Assembly: GCA_017442225.1 (NCBI GenBank) | Contig: JAFSAR010000020.1 | Coordinates: 1-64,000 of the forward strand | Length of the DNA stretch: 64,000 bases | Origin: Clostridia bacterium | GTDB taxonomy: Bacteria > Bacillota > Clostridia > Oscillospirales > Acutalibacteraceae | Reading direction: 5' to 3' | Shown here: positions 17,952 to 25,131 of the stretch, in pieces | Numbering within the stretch: the stretch's first letter is position 1 | How the letters are laid out: every line of letters begins with the position of its first letter | Translations under genes and position numbers: made by a program | Notes under the pieces: generated by a model | Seen by the model: the letters and a program-made list of their open reading frames with translations, nothing else | Told to the model about the DNA's origin: nothing | The model's database searches: none

Positions 17952-19051
17952 AAAAAATAATTGTTTTTATAATTTTAGCGTGTTTTTTGTGTATGCCCGT
18001 TTACGCTGACGACAACTATGCAACGCAGTATGAAAATGTGGGAGCCGATAAGCTAACTGATAATCTTGATGACCAAACACGTGAGTTTTTTGAAGAAAAC
18101 GGCATAGACGCAAGCGATTACAACTGGGTAAACAAGCTTACGATAGGCAATGTGTTTGGTCATATATGGAACTTTGTAACAAGCGGCGCAAAAGCCCCCA
18201 TAAAAACGGGCGTACTTGTGGCAAGCATTATATTTTTGTCGGCGGCGCTGACAGCCTTTGGTACTGCGCCACGTTTTGAAACGGCAATTTATGCCGCAGT
18301 ACTGTCTATCAGCGCGCTAATAGCGACGGATATATGGCAAAGCGTATCAGTTGCAGTAAATGCGGTAAAGGGCGTCAGTTCTTTTATGCTTTCTTTTGTT
18401 CCAATATTTGCAAGCATTTTAGCGCTTTCGGGCAAAACGGTCACAGCCCCCGCAATGAGCGCGTTACTGCTCGGCGCCACAGAGGTGGTATCGTTTGTTT
18501 TCTCCTTTGCCGTACTGCCGCTTATGGGCGGATATCTGGCGCTTAGCATCAGCTCGGGTGTGTCGCCGTTGCTTAACAGCTCGGGTATTGTAGAGAGTGT
18601 AAAAAAGATTTCTATGTGGGTAATCTCTCTATTCGGTACGCTGTTTATAGGAATTTTAGGTATTCAGACAGCGGTTAATTCCGCGGCGGACAGTGTGACG
18701 CTCAGAACGGCAAAATTTATACTCGGCACATCGGTGCCCGTCGCAGGCGGGGTATTGAGTGAAGCGGTGTCTACGATCTCTGCGTCAATGGGATTGCTCA
18801 AGTCATCAGTAGGTATCTACGGGGTAGTGGCGCTTATATTTATGCTGTTGCCCATAGTCATAGAGCTTGTTTTGTGGCGGTGTGTGCTGATGCTTGATAT
18901 CTCGTTGGGCGAGCTTTTTTCTTTGCCTAAAATAACGGGAATTTTGCGCGCGGTGGATTCTATGCTGTCGCTGCTTTTGGGTGTAGTGTTAATGGTGGGT
19001 GGTATGTTTATAATATCGCTCACGGTAGTAATAACGGCAGGTAAAACTTAA
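17948..19051 (+). CDS. spoIIIAE: Stage III sporulation protein AE
   Basis: 367 residues starting with a secretion signal (MKKIIVFIILACFLCMPVYA, cleavage likely after Ala20), then an extracytoplasmic segment and about seven membrane helices. The GIYGVVALIFMLLPIVIEL and SLLLGVVLMVGGMFIISL segments are typical of SpoIIIAE. It is the largest membrane subunit of the SpoIIIA complex. Its stop overlaps the spoIIIAF start by one base. Confidence 0.94.
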   Translation: MKKIIVFIILACFLCMPVYADDNYATQYENVGADKLTDNLDDQTREFFEENGIDASDYNWVNKLTIGNVFGHIWNFVTSGAKAPIKTGVLVASIIFLSAALTAFGTAPRFETAIYAAVLSISALIATDIWQSVSVAVNAVKGVSSFMLSFVPIFASILALSGKTVTAPAMSALLLGATEVVSFVFSFAVLPLMGGYLALSISSGVSPLLNSSGIVESVKKISMWVISLFGTLFIGILGIQTAVNSAADSVTLRTAKFILGTSVPVAGGVLSEAVSTISASMGLLKSSVGIYGVVALIFMLLPIVIELVLWRCVLMLDISLGELFSLPKITGILRAVDSMLSLLLGVVLMVGGMFIISLTVVITAGKT

Positions 19052-19476
19052 TGGAAGGCTTAAACTCTTTTATAATCAGCTTTTGCGGCAGTTGTGTGCT
19101 GCTTGGGTTTTTGTATATGCTGTGTCCGTCGGGTAATATGAGCGCGAGCGTAAAATATGTATTTTGTCTGTGCTTTGTGTGCTGTATTGTGGGCGCTGCG
19201 GTCACTCTGCCAAGCCCTGATTTTTCTTATTTTGACGCGGTGGAGAGTGGCGAGATATTAACCGAGCAAAACACCGCTGTCACAGCCGAGACGGTATTCA
19301 GCGAGGCATTAAGACAGCAAAATATAAATTTCAGAAAAATCGTGGTTGATACTAATAAAACAGCTGACGGTAGCATAATTATAAGTAAGGTGACTGTTTA
19401 CACGGATGAGCAGCCGCAAAAAATATATGCGGTGATTGACTCTGACGGTTATGAGGTAGAAGTAATAAATGAATGA
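19051..19476 (+). CDS. spoIIIAF: Stage III sporulation protein AF
   Basis: 141 residues with two N-terminal membrane helices (about 5-24 and 32-50) and a soluble extracytoplasmic domain of about 85 residues. That domain is the ring-building-like fold known for SpoIIIAF. It contains EALRQQNINFRKIVVDTN, the region equivalent to the family's motif. It overlaps spoIIIAG by 8 bases. Assigned mainly by order and topology, since the family is divergent. Confidence 0.9.
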   Translation: MEGLNSFIISFCGSCVLLGFLYMLCPSGNMSASVKYVFCLCFVCCIVGAAVTLPSPDFSYFDAVESGEILTEQNTAVTAETVFSEALRQQNINFRKIVVDTNKTADGSIIISKVTVYTDEQPQKIYAVIDSDGYEVEVINE

Positions 19477-20008
19477 AAAAATAAAAAAGATAACGCACAA
19501 TCCGAAGCTGTTGATTATTTTAGGACTTGGCGGCATACTGCTGATTTTTATATCCTCGCTTTTCTCGGGTGAGACAAAAACCGACAGTAAAACATACGCC
19601 GGCAACACTACGTACACAGCAGAGCAATACACCGAAATGCTTGAAAATGATATAAAAAACATTGTGACAAGCATCACGGGGGATAAAAATCCCACTGTGG
19701 TTATAACGCTTGAAAGCGGTATCAGGTATTCCTACGCCAGTGTAGACGAAACCGACACGTCAAGCTCTACGGGCAGTGTCACCGACCAGAGCAGCGAGAG
19801 CAAAAAGCAGTCCTACATAACAGTAAAAACCGCCGACGGCGGTGAGCAGGCGCTACTTGTTACCGAGATTATGCCAGAGGTACGCGGCGTCGCTATTATA
19901 TGCTCAGGCGGCAACGCAGAAGCTACTGCCGAAAAAATCAAAAATGCCGTGACAGCGGCTTTAAATATAACGTCAAAACGAGTATATATTTCAGGAGGAA
20001 CAGGTTAA
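19469..20008 (+). CDS. spoIIIAG: Stage III sporulation protein AG
   Basis: 179 residues with one N-terminal membrane helix (about 14-32) and a periplasm-like ring-building domain. The domain ends in the conserved stretch EVRGVAIICSGGNAEATAEKIKNAVTAAL, characteristic of SpoIIIAG. The family forms a large ring in the intermembrane space of the forespore. A Ser/Thr-rich linker (about 94-112) lies mid-protein. The stop overlaps the spoIIIAH start (TAATG). Confidence 0.95.
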   Translation: MNEKIKKITHNPKLLIILGLGGILLIFISSLFSGETKTDSKTYAGNTTYTAEQYTEMLENDIKNIVTSITGDKNPTVVITLESGIRYSYASVDETDTSSSTGSVTDQSSESKKQSYITVKTADGGEQALLVTEIMPEVRGVAIICSGGNAEATAEKIKNAVTAALNITSKRVYISGGTG

Positions 20009-20550
20009 TGAAAAAGGGTAAGGTTTTTGGTAAGCATCAGGTTGTATTGGCGCTAATGATTATGGCGTTGGGCGCGGCGGTGTGGCTTAATATGAAATTT
20101 TCTTCAAATGAAAAATATATGGGTGAAGCGACCTTCGTAAGCAGTAGTAACGGCGAGACAAGCGGCGAGGCGGTACAGACTTCCGCAAAGGTAGAAGATG
20201 ATGCTGATTATTTTGAAACCGCAAAGCGCGACAGACAAAAGGCACTCGATGAAGCTCAGGAATTAGTAGAGGAAACGCTCAAATCGGCAAACGCTACCGA
20301 CGCCGAGCGTGAAGCGGCACTTAAAACGACCTCTGCTATAGCCGCAAGAATCGAAAAGGCAAATAATATTGAAACCTTGCTTAAAGCAAAGGGCTTTGAA
20401 AAGGCGGTGGTGGTAATTGGTGAAGACGATGTGAGCGTTGTTGTAAAGTCAGAGGGCATTACCACGGCTCAGACCTTGCAGATACAGGATATTGTTACCG
20501 CGCAGACCGAAATACCACTCAGCAATATAAAAATCGTAACAATAAAATAA
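20008..20550 (+). CDS. spoIIIAH: Stage III sporulation protein AH
   Basis: 180 residues: basic N-terminus, one membrane helix (about 10-24) and an extracytoplasmic domain with an Ala/Glu-rich helix (about 70-120) followed by the ring-building motif GFEKAVVVIGEDDVSVVVKSEGITTAQTLQIQDIV. SpoIIIAH binds forespore SpoIIQ through this domain. The ATG at 20008 has a perfect AGGAGG 9 bases upstream; the longer upstream frame overlaps spoIIIAG and is not used. It is the last gene of the operon. No clear terminator follows; the next promoter begins at 20555. Confidence 0.94.
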   Translation: MKKGKVFGKHQVVLALMIMALGAAVWLNMKFSSNEKYMGEATFVSSSNGETSGEAVQTSAKVEDDADYFETAKRDRQKALDEAQELVEETLKSANATDAEREAALKTTSAIAARIEKANNIETLLKAKGFEKAVVVIGEDDVSVVVKSEGITTAQTLQIQDIVTAQTEIPLSNIKIVTIK

Positions 20551-20554
20551 ATTC

Positions 20555-20583
20555 TTGCTTTAGAGCGTGAATTATGTTACAAT
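20555..20583 (+). promoter_or_regulatory. Sigma-A promoter of the Asp23-family gene
   Basis: TTGCTT (20555-20560) and TACAAT (20578-20583) with 17-base spacing, about 60 bases upstream of the start. It makes this gene independent of the sporulation operon. Confidence 0.65.
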
Positions 20584-20645
20584 ACACTTGTAATAATATT
20601 ACAAATGATAAATTTTATTGATTTTTATATACGGAGGATAAAGCA

Positions 20646-20990
20646 ATGGACAACAAAACAGAACTTTCCGTAAGCACCGAAGTGCTTGAAAAAATGGCAG
20701 AGCTTGCCGCTTGCGAAATCGAGGGCGTTAAGGGCGTTGCAAAAAAGGCTATCGACCTTAAGGGTGCGCTTAAAACCAAGAGCGTGGTTAAGGGCGTAAA
20801 GGTTGAAAGCGTTAACGGCGCAATTGACATTAACGTTTATATCTGCGTTGATTCAAAAGCTAAAATCCGCGAGGTTGCAGAGTCCGTTCAGCAAAACGTC
20901 AAGGATAAAATCCAGACGATGACAGGTACCGCGGTAACGCGCGTTAACGTTAATATTGAAGACGTTGACTTTGCCGAGACAGAAGAATAA
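20646..20990 (+). CDS. Asp23/Gls24-family envelope stress protein
   Basis: 114 residues of the Asp23 (alkaline shock protein 23) family, small proteins that associate with the membrane through partners and are linked to envelope stress. The conserved pattern EVLEKMAELAACEIEGVKGV begins at about residue 11. It is followed by the VKVESVNGAIDINVYICVDSKAKIREVAESVQQNVKDKIQTMTG core. An AGGA ribosome-binding site precedes the ATG. It has its own promoter and terminator, so it is a single-gene unit. Confidence 0.92.
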   Translation: MDNKTELSVSTEVLEKMAELAACEIEGVKGVAKKAIDLKGALKTKSVVKGVKVESVNGAIDINVYICVDSKAKIREVAESVQQNVKDKIQTMTGTAVTRVNVNIEDVDFAETEE

Positions 20991-21008
20991 TGCACAATTA
21001 ACTAAACT

Positions 21009-21049
21009 ACAGCACCTACCGAAACAATGGTAGGTGCTGTAATTTTTTT
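21009..21049 (+). terminator. Rho-independent terminator after Asp23 gene
   Basis: ACAGCACCTACC pairs perfectly with GGTAGGTGCTGT over an 8-base loop and is followed by a T run. Confidence 0.92.
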
Positions 21050-21089
21050 ATTTGAGATTGTCGCGCCTGCGGCTTACAACGAAGTTGAG

Positions 21090-21345
21090 AAGAATCTTAA
21101 AGGCAAAATTATAAGCTACAATCAACCCGTAGAGAGTTTTGAAAATGCACGAATGGGAGATGACCGATATCAGTTATCTCCCATTCGAAGAAGCCTCAAG
21201 AAAAATTATTGAGCATATTGAATTATATTACAATTCAGAAAGATTGCATTCAAGAATCAATTTTTTCACTCTTTTATCTGCCCGAAGTTCTTGACAAGTT
21301 TCACACAAAAGATATTTTTGTCCAATTATGCGATGGATTTAAACC
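21090..21345 (+). pseudogene. Decayed IS3-family transposase 3' end
   Basis: Three adjacent frames together look like the C-terminus of an IS3-type OrfB integrase: NQPVESF (about 21121-21141), then after a frameshift the stretch FEEASRKIIEHIELYYNSERLHSRIN (21184-21261), then after another shift a YLPEVLDKFH-like tail. IS3 transposases end with ESFF..LK, an EA..I..YI..YN..R.HS block and LSP, in that order. No ATG, promoter or inverted repeats remain. This marks the 21-22.6 kb stretch as an accessory site. It could be another DDE transposase of similar type. Confidence 0.6.
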
Positions 21346-21398
21346 CACGTAGTTTTCTATATATTTGAGTTGTGTTTTTCAGATATTAAGGTTTGATA

Positions 21399-21427
21399 TT
21401 GAAATTTATCCGTCGGTATGTTATTAT
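21399..21427 (+). promoter_or_regulatory. Sigma-A promoter of pnuC
   Basis: TTGAAA (21399-21404), a 17-base spacer and TATTAT (21422-21427). Transcription would begin near 21434, leaving a leader of about 110 bases before the start codon. Confidence 0.65.
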
Positions 21428-21449
21428 ATAAAAAATCAATAACTTAAAC

Positions 21450-21538
21450 TGCCACCGGGTAGTAGATGAATAAAGCATTCGTTTGCATATCGTTAGGTCT
21501 TAGAAGATATGCATACGGATGTTTATTTTTTAGGAGGG
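21450..21538 (+). promoter_or_regulatory. Structured 5' leader of pnuC, possible riboswitch
   Basis: AATAAA-CATTCG (21469-21481) pairs with CGGATGTTTATT (about 21516-21527). It encloses a GCATATC/GATATGC hairpin (21485-21491 with 21505-21511) with a 14-base loop. The long stem ends a few bases before the AGGAGGG ribosome-binding site (21532-21538). Genes of the PnuC family are often under riboswitch control, but I do not recognise the conserved cores of the TPP or FMN classes here. Calling it a riboswitch is inference; the pairing is seen. Confidence 0.45.
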
Positions 21539-21544
21539 TTTTGA

Positions 21545-22225
21545 TTGAAAAACTATTTTTCAAAAATAGATATTTTTTTATGGAGTTCTTCGGCATTGTT
21601 AATCATTGGTTCTTTTTTCATATTTGACAGGGGAAATTATTTAACCCTGTTAGCGTCAATTATAGGTGTTACCTCACTCATTTTTAGCGCAAAGGGAAAT
21701 CCGTTTGGACAACTATTAATGGTATGTTTCAGTTTGCTATACGGAATAATTTCATTCAGCTTTGCTTATTATGGCGAAATGATTACCTATCTTGGTATGA
21801 CAATGCCAATGGCAGTGTTTGCTTTAATATCGTGGCTTAGAAATCCGTATAAAGTAAACAAGGCAGAAGTAAAGGTAAATGCGATTAGCAAAAAAGAAAC
21901 TATTTTTATGTGGATTGGCGCAGTGGCAATAACAGCTTTGTTCTATTTTGTTTTAGAGCATTTTCATACTGCAAACATTATCCCCAGCACTCTATCGGTT
22001 ACGACAAGCTTTGTTGCCGTATATCTCACATTTAGAAGAAGTCCTTTGTTTGCATTAGCATATGCAACTAATGATATTGTGCTAATAATTTTATGGATTA
22101 TGGCAAGTGTACACGATATTCGGTATATTTCTGTAGTGGTGTGTTTTATTACATTCTTGATTAATGATATATATGGCTATATAAGTTGGCAGAAAATGAA
22201 GATTAGACAAAGCCAAGGAGCTTAG
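21545..22225 (+). CDS. pnuC: PnuC-family nicotinamide riboside/vitamin transporter
   Basis: 226-residue inner-membrane protein with about seven hydrophobic helices. The PnuC family facilitates uptake of nicotinamide riboside; relatives carry thiamine or riboflavin precursors. The C-terminal signature YATNDIVLIILWIMAS and VCFITFLINDIYGYISWQKMK fit the family. I start it at the TTG at 21545 because a strong AGGAGGG lies 6 bases upstream. It stands alone between a decayed transposase and a tRNA/repeat region and is more AT-rich than the surrounding core genes, so recent acquisition is possible. The substrate is not readable. Confidence 0.85.
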   Translation: MKNYFSKIDIFLWSSSALLIIGSFFIFDRGNYLTLLASIIGVTSLIFSAKGNPFGQLLMVCFSLLYGIISFSFAYYGEMITYLGMTMPMAVFALISWLRNPYKVNKAEVKVNAISKKETIFMWIGAVAITALFYFVLEHFHTANIIPSTLSVTTSFVAVYLTFRRSPLFALAYATNDIVLIILWIMASVHDIRYISVVVCFITFLINDIYGYISWQKMKIRQSQGA

Positions 22226-22285
22226 GGGATTAGTAGTGTTTTTATTAAATATTTTGCCTGTGTGTTTGAACCACTACATATTTTT

Positions 22286-22406
22286 AATGAAATAATCCTA
22301 ACGGATTATGAAATTCGTTCCTTTATATGACGGAGGCATATTTCATATTTGCGAAGCAAATATTTCATAGCGAAGCTATTTCACTCGCCGTGAGGCGAAT
22401 TTCATT
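22286..22406. repeat. Hairpin-array repeat with ATTTCA spacers
   Basis: The element is bounded by AATGAAAT (22286-22293) and its inverted copy ATTTCATT (22399-22406). Inside, short perfect hairpins are separated by TTTCA: AATCC/GGATT (written towards the left end), ATTTGC-GAA-GCAAAT, TAGC-GAA-GCTA and TCGCC-GTGA-GGCGA. The stems differ while the spacers are constant. It lies between the pnuC 3' end and tRNA-Arg. I recall similar repeats from other gut Clostridia, but copy number here is unknown. Confidence 0.75.
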
Positions 22407-22407
22407 G

Positions 22408-22439
22408 AAAAAGACCAAGTCAATTGACTTGGTCTTTTT
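22408..22439 (-). terminator. Terminator of tRNA-Arg (bidirectional)
   Basis: A 32-base perfect palindrome, AAAAAGACCAAGTCAA with its inverse, starting one base past the 3' CCA of the tRNA gene. A-runs and T-runs flank it, so it can stop transcription from either side. Confidence 0.88.
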
Positions 22440-22440
22440 C

Positions 22441-22517
22441 TGGCCCACCCGAAGGGACTTGAACCCCCATTCTTCAGAATCGGAATCTGCTGCGTTATCC
22501 AGTTGCGCCACGGGCGG
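22441..22517 (-). tRNA. tRNA-Arg(CCG)
   Basis: A complete 77-base cloverleaf on the minus strand. The acceptor stem is CCGCCCG/CGGGTGG (one G-U pair), the discriminator is G and CCA is encoded. The D stem is GCG/CGC, the anticodon arm GCAGA-TTCCGAT-TCTGA has anticodon CCG, and the T arm is GGGGG-TTCAAGT-CCCTT. The anticodon reads the arginine codon CGG. The first anticodon-stem pair is G-A, a tolerated mismatch. No own promoter is obvious, and it may be co-transcribed with galE. Confidence 0.95.
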
Positions 22518-22527
22518 AAGTATATTT

Positions 22528-22637
22528 AAAGTAATAGGTAATAGTGAAGAGGTAATAAGTAAGGTGTTTCGCGCAGCGAAACGATATATATCGTTTTTGC
22601 TTTGCAAAAACACCGCACCTATTCACTATTACTTTTT
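22528..22637. repeat. Multi-hairpin intergenic repeat between tRNA-Arg and galE
   Basis: Outer arms built on GTAATAGTGAA/TTCACTATTAC (left 22528-22548, right 22621-22637) enclose a GGTG/CACC closing stem (22563-22566 with 22611-22614). Inside that are three back-to-back perfect hairpins: TTTCGC-GCA-GCGAAA, the palindrome CGATATATATCG, and GTTTTTGC-TTT-GCAAAAAC. The whole would fold as a multibranch structure in RNA or a cruciform in DNA. It is immediately downstream of galE, where it may also protect or end the transcript. Confidence 0.7.
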
Positions 22638-22652
22638 ATTTAAACCCTTGGT

Positions 22653-23666
22653 TTATTCTTTGTATCCGTTAGGATTGCCGCTTTGCCAGCGCCAAGTATC
22701 CTCACACATTTCTTCTATGCCGCGTTCTGCTTTCCAACCGAGAAGATTATATGCCTTGTCGGCATTGGCGTAAACTTCGGCAAGGTCGCCGGGACGACGT
22801 GGGTCAACAACGTAAGGTACGTCTTTGCCTGATGCTTTAACAAATGCATCACGAAGCTCGAGCACGCTCGTGCCGTTACCTGTACCGAGGTTGATTTCTT
22901 CACAGCCAAGGTTATCAAGCGCCCAACCTACAGCTTTAACGTGACCGATAGCAAGATCAACTACGTGTATGTAGTCGCGCACGCCTGTGCCGTCAGGTGT
23001 ATCATAATCGTCGCCGAATACGTGAAGTTCTTTTAGCTTGCCAACTGCAACCTGAGATATGTATGGCATAAGGTTGTTAGGAATACCCTTTGGATCTTCG
23101 CCTATAAGACCGCTTTTGTGAGCACCGATAGGATTAAAGTAACGAAGAAGCGCAATACACCAATCTTTATCCGACACATAAATGTCGCGTAAAATTTCTT
23201 CAATAAACAATTTTGTTCTACCATAGGGATTGGTAGCGCCAGTTGGCATACCCTCTACGAGCGGCACCTCGGTAGATGCGCCGTAAACTGTAGCAGAAGA
23301 AGAGAACACCAATTTTTTAACATTGAATTCAGTCATAACTTCAATAAGTGTATGAGTGCTTTCCAGGTTGTTTTTATAGTACATAAGCGGCTTTTGAACC
23401 GATTCGCCAACAGCCTTGTGACCCGCAAAGTGAACTACAGCGTCAATTTTATTTTCAGCAAAAATTTTACGAAGAGCGTCGTAATCGCAAACGTCATTTT
23501 CATAAAACTTTACGCTCTTACCTGTAATTTTTTCAACACGGTTTAATGATTCACGACTACTGTTGTTTAGATTATCAACAACTATAACCTCATAACCTGC
23601 ATTTAACATTTCAACACAGGTGTGACTACCGATGTAACCCGCGCCTCCTGTCAATAGAATTGCCAT
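22653..23666 (-). CDS. galE: UDP-glucose 4-epimerase
   Basis: Interconverts UDP-glucose and UDP-galactose. 337 residues with the NAD-binding [10 protein letters not shown] (6-15), FSSSATVYG and the catalytic Tyr-x3-Lys in [12 protein letters not shown], plus [10 protein letters not shown], all typical of GalE. The ATG at 23666 has a GGGGGTG site 6 bases upstream; a slightly longer TTG-initiated frame is less likely. It is a single gene with its own promoter (23707-23734), followed by the multi-hairpin repeat and tRNA-Arg. Confidence 0.96.
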   Translation of the reverse strand: MAILLTGGAGYIGSHTCVEMLNAGYEVIVVDNLNNSSRESLNRVEKITGKSVKFYENDVCDYDALRKIFAENKIDAVVHFAGHKAVGESVQKPLMYYKNNLESTHTLIEVMTEFNVKKLVFSSSATVYGASTEVPLVEGMPTGATNPYGRTKLFIEEILRDIYVSDKDWCIALLRYFNPIGAHKSGLIGEDPKGIPNNLMPYISQVAVGKLKELHVFGDDYDTPDGTGVRDYIHVVDLAIGHVKAVGWALDNLGCEEINLGTGNGTSVLELRDAFVKASGKDVPYVVDPRRPGDLAEVYANADKAYNLLGWKAERGIEEMCEDTWRWQSGNPNGYKE

Positions 23667-23706
23667 ATTAGGCACCCCCAAAAAAATAAATATTTATAAC
23701 ATAATA

Positions 23707-23734
23707 ATTATATAACACTTAAAATATTTGTCAA
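23707..23734 (-). promoter_or_regulatory. Sigma-A promoter of galE
   Basis: Perfect TTGACA (23729-23734) and perfect TATAAT (23707-23712) on the minus strand with a 16-base spacer, just downstream of the Rnf terminator. Confidence 0.82.
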
Positions 23735-23769
23735 GAAAATTTAAAGGCGGTTTTTGTCGAAACCGCCTT
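23735..23769 (-). terminator. Terminator of the rnf operon
   Basis: On the minus strand AAGGCGGTTT pairs with AAACCGCCTT over a short loop, followed by TAAATTTT, immediately after rnfB. It touches the galE -35 box. Confidence 0.82.
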
Positions 23770-23774
23770 AAATC

Positions 23775-24542
23775 TTAAACTATTGCTTTGCGCTTGCAAG
23801 CGTTTTTACACTTGCCACAGTTAATGCATTTGTCGGGGTCTATTACCGCAACATTGTTTTCTAACTTAATGGCATCGCTTTCACAAATCTTTACACACAT
23901 ACCGCAGGCAATGCACGACGTTGTACAAACCTTGACCACATTTGGACCCTTATGACAGTTAGAGCATAACACACGCGTTTTGCTGTCTTTGGGAACGATA
24001 GAGATAAGTGATTTAGGGCAAACCGTAGTGCATGCGCCACAGCCTGTGCATATATCCTCACAAACGACAACCTTGCCGTCTTGGATACTGATTGCGCCAA
24101 ATTGACAAGCCGCTACGCAGTCGCCAAGACCTATACAACCAAATTGACATTCCAAGGGACCGCCGTGAACAAGACTTGCCGATAGGCAAGATTTTTTGCC
24201 TGTATATTCATATTTTTCTTTTGAATTTCTTTGGCAAGCAACAAACGCAACCTTTGGGGTAGAGGAGATTTCTATACCCAAAACCTCACCCAAAGCCTTT
24301 GCTGTACTAACGCCACCAGGGGCGCATTTGTCGGGCTCGGCTTCACCCGCGGCGATAGCAGCGGCATAGCCGTCACAGCCGGTATAACCGCAGGCGCCGC
24401 AGTTGGCACCGGGAAGGCACTCGCGTATTTTTGCTTCACGCTCGTCGGTTGGAACCGCCATAAACTTGGATGCGAGCGCAAGACCTAATCCTAAAATCAA
24501 GCCCATAACAGCAACGATGAGTACAGGAACAAGAATATTCAT
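23775..24542 (-). CDS. rnfB: Rnf complex subunit B (iron-sulfur)
   Basis: 255 residues: an N-terminal membrane helix (about 4-24), the CGACGYTGCDGYAAAI cluster domain (about 48-63), then ferredoxin-type [4Fe-4S] motifs including CEDICTGCGACTTVCP, CIACGMCVKICE and CINCGKCKNACKRKA. RnfB is the entry point for electrons from reduced ferredoxin. As last gene of rnfCDGEAB it lies 4 bases after rnfA. The C-terminus has two extra ferredoxin clusters compared with the shortest RnfB proteins, which is common in Clostridia. Confidence 0.95.
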   Translation of the reverse strand: MNILVPVLIVAVMGLILGLGLALASKFMAVPTDEREAKIRECLPGANCGACGYTGCDGYAAAIAAGEAEPDKCAPGGVSTAKALGEVLGIEISSTPKVAFVACQRNSKEKYEYTGKKSCLSASLVHGGPLECQFGCIGLGDCVAACQFGAISIQDGKVVVCEDICTGCGACTTVCPKSLISIVPKDSKTRVLCSNCHKGPNVVKVCTTSCIACGMCVKICESDAIKLENNVAVIDPDKCINCGKCKNACKRKAIV

Positions 24543-24546
24543 AATC

Positions 24547-25131
24547 TTAACCTCCTATACCGGCAAAGCCTAAAAATGACAGCGCTACCAAAGCGGCGGC
24601 AATTAGTGTAATGGGTAAGCCCTTTAAAAAATTGGGTATATCGGCGGTATCAAGTTTTGAACGCACGCCTGCAAACAAAATCATTGCAAGCATAAAGCCA
24701 AGTCCTGCGCTCAAAGCATTAACAAGTGACAAACCAAAATTTAATCCATCGGTAATGTTAAGCATTGTAATACCAAGAACTGCGCAGTTGGTGGTAATAA
24801 GCGGTAGGTAAATGCCGAGCGCGTTATAAATGGGTTTTATAAACTTTTTAAGAACTATCTCAATAAGCTGAACAATAGCCGCAATAACAAGTATAAATAC
24901 TACTGTCTGCAGATATGTAAAATTCGGCATCAAAAGATAGGTATAAATCGGCCAGGTAACCGCGGTGGCAATCACCATAACAAGTGTTACGGCAATACTC
25001 ATAGAAAAGGCGGTGTTTACTTTCTTAGAAACACCAAGGAAGGGGCATATACCTAAAAACTTTGACAGTACCATATTGTTGGTAAGAATTCCTGCTAATA
25101 GAATTGATACTATTGATGTTGTACTATTCAT
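24547..25131 (-). CDS. rnfA: Rnf complex subunit A
   Basis: 194-residue integral membrane protein with six helices, homologous to NqrE. Signature parts are GILTNNMVLSKFLGICPFLGVS near the N-terminus and PLITTNCAVLGITMLN (the cysteine that helps ligate the intramembrane FeS centre in Rnf/Nqr) in the middle. I take the ATG at 25131, which has AGGTGG 5 bases upstream inside the end of rnfE; the next in-frame start upstream (GTG 25140) is less well placed. It overlaps rnfE by 8 bases. Confidence 0.94.
   Translation of the reverse strand: MNSTTSIVSILLAGILTNNMVLSKFLGICPFLGVSKKVNTAFSMSIAVTLVMVIATAVTWPIYTYLLMPNFTYLQTVVFILVIAAIVQLIEIVLKKFIKPIYNALGIYLPLITTNCAVLGITMLNITDGLNFGLSLVNALSAGLGFMLAMILFAGVRSKLDTADIPNFLKGLPITLIAAALVALSFLGFAGIGG

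Noticed and set aside
21027..21212. Short plus-strand open frame before the pnuC leader
   Set aside because: It begins in the Asp23 terminator and reads partly through the decayed transposase; no ribosome-binding site and no coherent domain.
21450..21538. THF riboswitch reading of the pnuC leader (GTAGATGA similarity)
   Set aside because: Only an 8-base match; the conserved GCGUUAAG-type core and the second pairing half are absent.
22653..22773. Plus-strand open frame through tRNA-Arg and the end of galE
   Set aside because: It reads through the antisense strand of a tRNA gene and of galE.
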